The notes under the pieces were generated by a model. The model saw only the letters and a program-made list of their open reading frames with translations, was not told the origin of the DNA and made no database searches. Below are positions 1 through 5,085 of a stretch of DNA of 10,125 nt, piece by piece. Source of the stretch: Bacteroidales bacterium (lineage in GTDB: Bacteria > Bacteroidota > Bacteroidia > Bacteroidales > GCA-2748055). Each line of letters begins with the position of its first letter. Position 1 is the stretch's first letter. Where the stretch lies: the NCBI GenBank assembly GCA_029934875.1, contig JAOZLK010000012.1, positions 1 to 10,125 of the forward strand, read 5' to 3'. The position numbers and the translations under genes were made by a program.

Positions 1-220
1 ACTCGTTCCACCAATTGTACTTCGGAATTCCAAGGTGCTCAACTTCTCCTGCATAATGTGTAAGCTGACTAACTTTTTCTTCCAGGGTCATTCTTGATAC
101 CAGGTCTTTGGCCCTCTCCTCAAAACTGAGTTTTGTATTCTGGTAAGGGTATTGTGGTCCCTTACCACAGGAAAATAAAAGAGTTAATAGTACCAGGATG
201 AATGGTGCTTTCAGCTTCAT
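1..220 (-). CDS. Glycoside hydrolase family 3 lipoprotein (beta-glucosidase/beta-xylosidase type), N-terminal fragment
   Basis: Seen: an ATG at 220 opens a frame that stays open to the left window edge (73 codons). It begins with a lipoprotein signal: Lys at 2 and 4, a hydrophobic core, and lipobox LFSC with Cys18 as the lipidated residue. The mature start then reads like the GH3 N-terminus: FEERAKDLVSRMTLEEKVSQ followed by HLGIPKYNWWNE, matching the family pattern of a 'R..DLv.rMTLeEK..Ql' helix and then 'LGIP.YnWwnE' at the entry to the TIM barrel. Known: GH3 enzymes of this type hydrolyse beta-glucosides or beta-xylosides from the non-reducing end, using an Asp nucleophile that would lie beyond the window. 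Inferred: a periplasmic or outer-membrane-anchored exo-glycosidase. No Lys-Asp/Glu-Glu type surface-export signal follows the Cys. It is co-directional with the aminopeptidase and galM, but an 80-base gap with a large dyad separates it, so it may have its own promoter. Exact substrate cannot be judged from this fragment. Confidence 0.87.
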   Translation of the reverse strand, partial: MKLKAPFILVLLTLLFSCGKGPQYPYQNTKLSFEERAKDLVSRMTLEEKVSQLTHYAGEVEHLGIPKYNWWNE

Positions 221-224
221 AGAT

Positions 225-285
225 CGGAAGGATTAAATTAAGTGCTCAATGATACAAATTTTGAGCTAGAAATTTAAACCTTCCG
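225..285. repeat. 61-base imperfect inverted repeat in the aminopeptidase-GH3 gap
   Basis: Arms are 225-249 and 261-285 (25 bases each), with an 11-base A/T-rich loop at 250-260. By hand alignment, 20 of 25 positions pair: outer block CGGAAGG/CCTTCCG (7 of 7), one mismatch, TTAAATT/AATTTAA (7 of 7), four mismatches, then GCTCAA/TTGAGC (6 of 6). It starts 15 bases past the aminopeptidase stop and ends 4 bases before the GH3 ATG. There is no T-run after either arm, so it is not a textbook intrinsic terminator. It could be a processing or attenuating hairpin that would sequester the GH3 ribosome entry region, a dyad operator, or a small dispersed palindromic element. The dyad is directly visible; its role is not. 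Confidence 0.6.
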
Positions 286-300
286 GGAGTATAATCAGGA

Positions 301-2265
301 TTACTCGCTCGTTACCTTCACGATCTGTTCACAGAAAGTGCCATAGTTGTTGGAGAATTCCAGGATATAGGAGCCATCGGCGAGTGACGAAAGGTCCATG
401 ATGGCCGGGTTCTCCAGGTACTTCAGAGTCAACATCTCCTGGGCAGCCATATTGGTAATTTTTATAGTTTCAAAGGGTCCGGCGTTGGGATATTGGAGGA
501 ACATATCCCCGGACACCGGATTCGGACCATAACGATAGGCCTTATCAACCGGGGCTTCCTGAATTACACTGGAGGTTTCCAGCAGGTAATTATCCGGATC
601 AAACCTCAGATCCTCCACCCTGCCCTGCATGGGTAGCAGGTATTCTTCCTGCTCTTTATTCTGCATCAGCCTGATCCTTTTTCTCTCGCCTCCTGCCAAA
701 ATCACCTCCAGCTCAAAAGGCACCTGGAAAAGAGGAGTTACCTCCGGGGCAGATGTGCTTTGCTCGCTACGTACGCGCAGGGTATCACCCAATTGTTGCC
801 AGTAAATCTTGAACCTGGGGAAGCCTTCACCATAATACCATTGCTGGAAAAAAGAGGAGAAATCCAGTCCGCTCTCAGCCTCCAGAATAGCCTGAAAGTC
901 TGATCCAAGGGCCAGTCCGCTTCCAAATTGTTCCAGGTAGCTCTGAAGGACTGTGAAAAAGAGGTGATCGTCATCAAGAATAAACCTGATCATATGAAGC
1001 AGGATCGCGCCCTTCTTGTACGTGAGTCCCATGTCAAACAAACGATAGGTATCCTCCACATCCTCCTCGGGTACAAAAACAGAACCTGTCGTCTCCCTGA
1101 GGGCAATGGACATGGCATTATTCATCCACTCATCTGCCTTTTCCTGTCCCAATAATTCCTGGGCCGCGATAAACTCCATATAGGAAGCAAAGCCCTCGTT
1201 AATCCAGATATCCTGCCAGTTGCCGCAGGTAATATGGTCGCCAAACCACTGGTGGGCAAGCTCATGAGCCACCAGGAAGAAATTAAAATCCTGGATGGTG
1301 GTCATGGTCTGGTGCTCCATTCCTCCACCCATGGGTGCCATGCAATGCCCGTATTTCTCACCGGAAAAAGGATAGTCTGTAAGAAGTTGCGAAAAAGAGC
1401 TTATCAGGGGAGCCGTCATCCGGATCTCCTCTTGCAGGTCAGCGAGTACTTCATCCGAATTGTATATAAAATTTTGCACTAAAACGGAATCATTTTCGTC
1501 TGAGAGTGGAGCATAAAATGAAAAGTCCCTATAGTCGGCCACAGCGAAGGAGAGAAGGTAATAGGCCATGGGGTATGAGGTTTTCCAGGTATAGGTATGA
1601 CTCCCTTTATCCTCTGTCACGTCCACCAGTATTCCGTTTGAACCGGCAAGCAAACCCGGTCCACAGGTGATTCGAAAAGTCACTGAATCGATTTTATCTT
1701 CAAGAACCTGTTTCACCGGAAACCAATCAAAGGCATTCATGGGTTCCGATAGTGTATAGGTCACATCAAAACCATATTGATAATCTGTTCTGGAGGAAAC
1801 TCCGGCAAAGAATCCCCTGTCCTGACCTGCATCTCCTCCATAATAAACTGCCACTTGAATTAACTCACCTTCCTCAAAGGAGCGTTCAAGATTAATGTAG
1901 ATGGCATCAGATACATGCTCGAAATGCAGCTGTTTGTCGTCCAGGTTTACAGCACTGACTTCAAGTCCATCCTGAAGTTCAAACACAAGTGTATCCAGGG
2001 AGCGGGTGGCCTCAACCAGGATCAAAGCGTATCCATCAATCAGGGTATTTTCGTTTGAAACCCTCAGTTCCAGCTCGTAACTCTTCACATCATAAGCAGA
2101 TAGCCAGCTGGCATCCAGGGGATTCTCATAATCATAAACTCCATGCACTTGGTGCGGACAGATTTCCGATACCTGTCCCACAACAAGAGGTAATCCTGTT
2201 AAAAGAAGCATGATTATTTGCAAAAGTCTCCCGCTACCTGCTGAACCTGTATATGGTGAGCTCAT
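301..2265 (-). CDS. Secreted M1-family zinc aminopeptidase with C-terminal type IX secretion sorting domain
   Basis: A 654-aa protein. The ATG at 2265 is preferred over the in-frame TTG at 2268 because an AGGAG ribosome site precedes it. Residues about 1-31 form a signal peptide (Arg13, then a Leu/Ile-rich core ending near VVGQ). The catalytic domain shows GGGMEHQ (313-319, the GAMEN-like exopeptidase motif), the zinc site HELAH (His334, Glu335, His338) with the third ligand Glu357 exactly 18 residues on in INEGFASY, and the conserved Tyr416 in GLTYKKGA. Residues about 577-654 have the form of a Por/T9SS sorting domain: YGPNPVSGDM, a middle beta strand, LADGSYILEF, and a final KV strand. Known: M1 enzymes remove N-terminal residues from peptides, and T9SS cargo is secreted or surface-anchored in Bacteroidota. 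The usual long ERAP1-like C-terminal domain is missing, so the protein is short for M1. It overlaps the end of galM by 32 bases, suggesting co-transcription and possible translational coupling. Confidence 0.93.
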   Translation of the reverse strand: MSSPYTGSAGSGRLLQIIMLLLTGLPLVVGQVSEICPHQVHGVYDYENPLDASWLSAYDVKSYELELRVSNENTLIDGYALILVEATRSLDTLVFELQDGLEVSAVNLDDKQLHFEHVSDAIYINLERSFEEGELIQVAVYYGGDAGQDRGFFAGVSSRTDYQYGFDVTYTLSEPMNAFDWFPVKQVLEDKIDSVTFRITCGPGLLAGSNGILVDVTEDKGSHTYTWKTSYPMAYYLLSFAVADYRDFSFYAPLSDENDSVLVQNFIYNSDEVLADLQEEIRMTAPLISSFSQLLTDYPFSGEKYGHCMAPMGGGMEHQTMTTIQDFNFFLVAHELAHQWFGDHITCGNWQDIWINEGFASYMEFIAAQELLGQEKADEWMNNAMSIALRETTGSVFVPEEDVEDTYRLFDMGLTYKKGAILLHMIRFILDDDHLFFTVLQSYLEQFGSGLALGSDFQAILEAESGLDFSSFFQQWYYGEGFPRFKIYWQQLGDTLRVRSEQSTSAPEVTPLFQVPFELEVILAGGERKRIRLMQNKEQEEYLLPMQGRVEDLRFDPDNYLLETSSVIQEAPVDKAYRYGPNPVSGDMFLQYPNAGPFETIKITNMAAQEMLTLKYLENPAIMDLSSLADGSYILEFSNNYGTFCEQIVKVTSE

Positions 2266-3265
2266 CAAAAATCTCTCCTGGTCTTAATTCTGTTGATGGA
2301 AATGAAGGTTGATTGGCACTGTCTGGATAATACTGGGTCTCAAGACAGACCGCGCAATGCTTTTCATAAAATAATCCTCCCTTACCCCTGATATGGTCAA
2401 CATGGTTGGAGGTGTAGAGCTGGAGCCCTGGCAGAGTAGTAAGAACCTCCATGATTCTACCCGAAACGGGATCGTGTATGGCTGCAACCCGGGTCAGATC
2501 ACGGGAAGGATTATCCACCACATAGTTTATATCATAACCCACACCGACCTCTCCAATACCATCACCAATGGAAGCTGACAACCTGAAATCATAGGGAGTT
2601 CCCTCCACAGGCAGGAGCTTCCCGGTGGGGATACTTGCCTCGTCCAGTTCACAAACAGTATCACTGTCAATGAAGAGTTCATGATCATAGATATTTCCCT
2701 GGCAGTTATTCAGGTTGAAATAGCTGTGGTTGGTAAGATTTATATGTGTGGGCTTATCGGTTTTGGCCCTGAAGCGAATTCCAAGCTCATTTTCATCATT
2801 AAGGGAGTACTCAATTTCCACCAGCAGGTTGCCGGGGTATCCCTCCTCCCCATCCTGACTCTCATAAGCCAGAATCAGGCTGACCTGGTCAGGGGTTTTG
2901 GCTGTAGAAGCTGTCCACAACTGTTTATCAAATCCCTTTTCACCACCATGTAGCTGGTTGACTCCCTCGTTGGCAGTAAGAGAAAAAATCTTTCCGTCCA
3001 GTTCAAAACGCGCATTACCAATACGGTTACATACCCTGCCTGCCACAGCTCCGAAATAGGGGTGATCACCCAGGTACTCTTCAAGGGAATCAAATCCCAG
3101 GACCACATCGCCCGGCTCATGGTTCTTTCCGGGAACACGAATGGCGGTAATAATTGCCCCATAAGTCATTATATCCACCTCCATGCCCTTGTTGTTCTTC
3201 AGGCTGAAACGATATACCTCTTTCCCTCCCGGAAGGGTACCAAATATCTCTTTCTCAATGTTCAT
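2234..3265 (-). CDS. galM: Aldose 1-epimerase (galactose mutarotase)
   Basis: A 343-aa protein, normal length for GalM. The ATG at 3265 (MNIEKEIFG) is chosen. The frame can be extended to a GTG at 3334, but those 23 residues do not look like GalM, and an A-rich leader precedes the ATG. Family hallmarks in order: YGAII (35-39), GRVCNRIGNARF (76-87, Arg81), NQLHGG (103-108, His106), NLTNHSYFNL (176-185, the catalytic acid His180), GYDINYV (243-249, substrate-binding Asp245), and CLETQYYPDS (307-316, the catalytic base Glu309). All residues needed for activity are therefore present. Reaction: interconversion of alpha and beta anomers of glucose, galactose or related sugars; cytoplasmic, since no signal peptide is visible. 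It is the first of three co-directional genes, and its 3' end overlaps the aminopeptidase start. The downstream GH3 gene suggests a sugar-release context, but the peptidase between them is not an obvious partner. Confidence 0.95.
   Translation of the reverse strand: MNIEKEIFGTLPGGKEVYRFSLKNNKGMEVDIMTYGAIITAIRVPGKNHEPGDVVLGFDSLEEYLGDHPYFGAVAGRVCNRIGNARFELDGKIFSLTANEGVNQLHGGEKGFDKQLWTASTAKTPDQVSLILAYESQDGEEGYPGNLLVEIEYSLNDENELGIRFRAKTDKPTHINLTNHSYFNLNNCQGNIYDHELFIDSDTVCELDEASIPTGKLLPVEGTPYDFRLSASIGDGIGEVGVGYDINYVVDNPSRDLTRVAAIHDPVSGRIMEVLTTLPGLQLYTSNHVDHIRGKGGLFYEKHCAVCLETQYYPDSANQPSFPSTELRPGEIFDELTIYRFSR
2275..2280 (-). promoter_or_regulatory. Shine-Dalgarno for the M1 aminopeptidase, inside galM
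   Basis: On the minus strand CAGGAG stands about 9 bases before the ATG at 2265. It is a good Shine-Dalgarno match in a window where the other genes show none, and it lies within the last codons of galM. It favours the ATG at 2265 over the TTG at 2268, the latter being the first codon of the longest open frame. Confidence 0.6.
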
Positions 3266-3291
3266 CTTTGCATTGTTAATTTTGGAAGTCC

Positions 3292-3299
3292 TAAAGATA
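3292..3299 (-). promoter_or_regulatory. Possible Bacteroidota-type -7 element for galM
   Basis: On the minus strand TATCTTTA matches the Bacteroidota -7 consensus TAnnTTTG at all but the last fixed base. It sits about 27 bases before the galM ATG, so a start site near 3285 would give a short A-rich leader, as is common in this phylum. No convincing TTTG-type -33 element lies at the expected spacing: TTTAC at 3314-3318 is too close and imperfect. Weak prediction. Confidence 0.25.
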
Positions 3300-3387
3300 G
3301 AAAGATTCCAGCAGTAAAGCCTTTTTCCCTTCACCCGACCGATATTTTCGCGCTCGGCACATTAACAGGAAAAGAACGTGTGCACAG

Positions 3388-3404
3388 TTCGGGCGTCTGC
3401 CGAA
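3388..3404 (+). promoter_or_regulatory. Short hairpin upstream of the first leader-peptide gene
   Basis: TTCGG (3388-3392), a 7-base loop, and CCGAA (3400-3404) form a perfect 5-bp stem about 40 bases before the ATG at 3447. Part of the right arm (TGCCGA, 3398-3403) could pair instead with TCGGCA at 3354-3359, so two alternative pairings exist. It could be a 5'-UTR structure or half of an operator. Stems this short also arise by chance. Confidence 0.2.
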
Positions 3405-3446
3405 AAGCCAACTTAAGAGAGTAGGCATCCTTAATACTTTATCAAA

Positions 3447-3635
3447 ATGAGAAAAGAACTATTGCTGGAAGGATTCAGTGAGGTCTCACAATCCGAGCAG
3501 CAGGAAATCAGTGGAGGGCTACTGCCCTTTTTTGCAGGGCTCCTTTCTGGAATTTTAGTTGCTGCTGCTACAGAGCTTATTGACGACTGGGACAACTTTA
3601 AAAATGGACTTCAGGGACTTCCAGAGCAAAAATAA
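3447..3635 (+). CDS. Double-glycine leader peptide 1, bacteriocin-like precursor
   Basis: A 62-aa protein. Residues 1-24 form a double-glycine leader ending EQQEISGG. Relative to the cut after Gly24 the pattern is Val-12, Ser-11, Glu-8, Ile-4, Gly-2, Gly-1, close to the classical LSxxELxxIxGG form read by C39 peptidases. The predicted mature core is 38 aa: a Gly/Ala-rich hydrophobic helix (LLPFFAGLLSGILVAAA) with a GxxxG motif (Gly31/Gly35), then an acidic-aromatic turn and the tail IDDWDNFKNGLQG. Known: this combination resembles unmodified class II/IIb bacteriocins, where GxxxG mediates helix packing between partner peptides. Context is decisive, since a PCAT exporter and HlyD follow in the same unit. 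No lanthipeptide, radical-SAM or cyclisation enzyme is nearby, so an unmodified product is likely. Activity (toxin or signal) is not shown. There is no Shine-Dalgarno match upstream, only an A-rich ATCAAA before the ATG. Confidence 0.85.
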   Translation: MRKELLLEGFSEVSQSEQQEISGGLLPFFAGLLSGILVAAATELIDDWDNFKNGLQGLPEQK

Positions 3636-3657
3636 TCCATCACTAAAACTAAAAAAG

Positions 3658-3837
3658 ATGAAAATGAACATTGAAAGTTTTACACCCATGGGCACTCAGC
3701 TGCTGATGGATACTAACGGGGGCGGATTTGCCCACGATGTGGGACGGGTTATTCGGTTTTTTGGCCTGATGGGGATGAACGGTATAAATACCCCAAATGC
3801 TGTTGCGGACTGGATAATCAATTCTGGGGAAGTATAA
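3658..3837 (+). CDS. Double-glycine leader peptide 2, bacteriocin-like precursor
   Basis: A 59-aa protein starting at the ATG at 3658, 22 bases after peptide 1. Longer in-frame starts would overlap peptide 1 and disturb the leader. The leader ends MDTNGG, followed by a third Gly. With the cut after Gly22 it has Met-12, Leu-7, Gly-2 and Gly-1, and Phe at -15 exactly as in peptide 1. However, it has Leu at -8 where Glu is usual and Thr at -4 where a branched hydrophobic residue is usual, so it is a less typical leader. The predicted core (about 37 aa) begins GFAHDVGRVIRFFG, is amphipathic with His, Asp and two Arg, continues through a Gly/Met-rich stretch (GLMGMNG), and ends near ADWIINSGEV. 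It has no strict GxxxG in the core but has Gly36-x2-Gly39-x2-Gly42. It is probably the partner of peptide 1 in a two-peptide system, or a second independent product. The ATG at 3664 is an alternative start with little effect. Confidence 0.8.
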   Translation: MKMNIESFTPMGTQLLMDTNGGGFAHDVGRVIRFFGLMGMNGINTPNAVADWIINSGEV

Positions 3838-3850
3838 AATTTTTTGAGCC

Positions 3851-3973
3851 ATGAAACTAAAAAAACCTGACTGGAAAGGAGTTATAATCATGATAGAGAC
3901 TTTCATCCTCTTCTTTCTTCTGTTCCATTACTGGGATGAGGTGAAATCTTTCATTGCCGGAATCTTTTCCTGA
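3851..3973 (+). CDS. Small single-helix membrane protein (40 aa), possible immunity or accessory factor
   Basis: Forty codons starting at the ATG at 3851, 13 bases after peptide 2. The stop TGA shares its A with the HlyD start (TGATG at 3971-3975), typical of translational coupling, which strongly supports this as a real gene despite its size. Composition: a basic N-terminus (MKLKKPDWKG), a strongly hydrophobic segment (about residues 11-25, with Glu16 in it), then HYWDEVKSFIAGIFS. It has no double-glycine leader and no signal peptidase site, so it is probably an inner-membrane protein with one helix. Its tail W28-D29-x2-K32-x4-G37-Ile matches W48-D49-x2-K52-x4-G57-Leu in the core of peptide 1. 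Possible roles are an immunity protein that mimics or binds peptide 1, an exporter subunit, or a leaderless third peptide. No family was recognised. An internal ATG (Met14) is a less likely start. Confidence 0.7.
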   Translation: MKLKKPDWKGVIIMIETFILFFLLFHYWDEVKSFIAGIFS

Positions 3974-5085
3974 TGGATCCTCTGGAAGGAACGACGCTGG
4001 ATCTGATCTACAGGCGACGTGTCACCACCTTCTATCCGGGGTACACGATTATCTTCATTGTGTTGGGGATTATTGTGGCCCTGCCCCTGGTAAAGGTGGA
4101 TGTGGTTTCCACCTCCGGAGGAATGATCAGGACCTGCCAGGAGCCGACGGAACTATTTACTTCCATCACAGGCATCGTGGACAGCAGTCTGCTTGCCGAT
4201 CACAGAGAGGTGACGACAGGTGACACCCTTTTATGGCTGCGAAAGAAGCTTTGCGATACAAGGATGGTCGAATTGGATTGGCAAATAGAAAGAAACAAAG
4301 GCTATATCAAGGATATTAAATCCATACTCCAGGGATCTAGCCCCCTGGAGACCAACAGGTACAGGCAATCCTTCAGGAACTATACCACATCCTGCAGGCA
4401 GCTCATCCTGCAGAAAGATTTCCTTTATGATGAATACAAGGCTGCGGAGATGCTTCGCAATCAAAAGGTGATTCCGGAGCGTGAATATGAACAATCCAGG
4501 AGTAAATACCTGGTGGCCTGTGCTCAGCTTGATGATCGGCGGGAAAGTTACCTGAACCAGCTGGAGGATGAACTGAACCGGCTGAGGATGGAAAAAAGGA
4601 GCTTTGAAGGTGAACTTGAAGAGATCAGGGCCTCACTTCAGAATTATTTCATTCAGGCTCCTTCTTCAGGCATCCTGTGTCAGTGCCGTGGAATCATGGC
4701 CGGATCTGTCATCCATGCCGGAGCCAGCCTGGGGAATATCTCTCCACAGGGATCACTGGCAGCAGATTTATATGTGGAAACACGTGACATTAAGGAAGTA
4801 CGCAAAGGGATGCTGGTAAAAATCCGAATGGATGGGAAAAGTAATCGATCCATTGACAGGCTGGAGACCCGGGTAAGCCAGGTGGATCCGGATGTAACAC
4901 TCATGAACGGGCGACCGGTATACCGGGTAAGATGCAAGATTGAGGACCACGGTGGACTGATTCCCGGAATGACTTTCAGTGCCAGCATGATGCTTTATCG
5001 AACCTCTGTGGCTTCACTTCTTATGAAGAAGCTGAACAGGAATTTCAACCCTGCCCTGGCACAGAAACAAAATCTGATCAAATAA
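3973..5085 (+). CDS. HlyD-family membrane fusion protein of a peptide exporter
   Basis: A 370-aa protein. The order of parts is that of a type I secretion or PCAT adaptor: a short cytoplasmic N-terminus (1-21), one transmembrane helix (about 22-40, YPGYTIIFIVLGIIVALPLV region), a first half of a barrel-sandwich/lipoyl-like motif (about 44-85), a long helical hairpin/coiled coil (about 95-225, with heptad-like runs such as LNQLEDELNRLRMEKRSFEG), the second barrel-sandwich half (YFIQAPSSGIL, 225-234), a beta-barrel domain (about 262-345), and a short polar tail. Known: such proteins bridge the inner-membrane ABC transporter to an outer-membrane channel. Its start overlaps the 40-aa gene by one base and its stop directly abuts the exporter ATG, so the three are almost certainly co-translated. 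An outer-membrane TolC-like partner is not in the window. Family assignment is firm; the exact cargo is inferred from the neighbouring peptides. Confidence 0.9.
   Translation: MDPLEGTTLDLIYRRRVTTFYPGYTIIFIVLGIIVALPLVKVDVVSTSGGMIRTCQEPTELFTSITGIVDSSLLADHREVTTGDTLLWLRKKLCDTRMVELDWQIERNKGYIKDIKSILQGSSPLETNRYRQSFRNYTTSCRQLILQKDFLYDEYKAAEMLRNQKVIPEREYEQSRSKYLVACAQLDDRRESYLNQLEDELNRLRMEKRSFEGELEEIRASLQNYFIQAPSSGILCQCRGIMAGSVIHAGASLGNISPQGSLAADLYVETRDIKEVRKGMLVKIRMDGKSNRSIDRLETRVSQVDPDVTLMNGRPVYRVRCKIEDHGGLIPGMTFSASMMLYRTSVASLLMKKLNRNFNPALAQKQNLIK

Larger units (their letters stand above)
3266..3446. other. Divergent intergenic region between galM and the peptide-export operon
   Basis: These 181 bases separate the two divergent transcription units and must hold the promoter for the plus-strand operon, unless that operon is read from far upstream. 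No clear plus-strand TAnnTTTG/TTTG pair could be found; the nearest is TATTTTCG at 3343-3350, with one mismatch and no -33 partner. Two small symmetric elements are visible: the 8-base palindrome TGTGCACA (3379-3386) and a hairpin just after it (3388-3404). No small ORF with coding character was recognised here. Confidence 0.5.

Noticed and set aside
3266..3334. GTG at 3334 as the start of galM
   Set aside because: The extra 23 residues do not resemble GalM, and the ATG at 3265 gives the normal family length and start.
3425..3446. TTAATACTTTATC just before the first peptide as a -7 promoter element
   Set aside because: The spacing does not fit TAnnTTTG (only one base between TA and TTT), there is no -33 partner, and it would leave almost no leader.
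3559..3657. Longer version of peptide 2 starting at 3559
   Set aside because: It would overlap the end of peptide 1 out of frame and place the double-glycine site too far from the N-terminus. The ATG at 3658 gives a normal leader length.
3838..3850. T-run after peptide 2 as an intrinsic terminator
   Set aside because: Six T bases are present but no stem of useful length precedes them.
3954..4223. Out-of-frame plus-strand ORF over the start of HlyD
   Set aside because: It overlaps HlyD in another frame, has an unnatural His/Gly-rich composition and resembles no domain.
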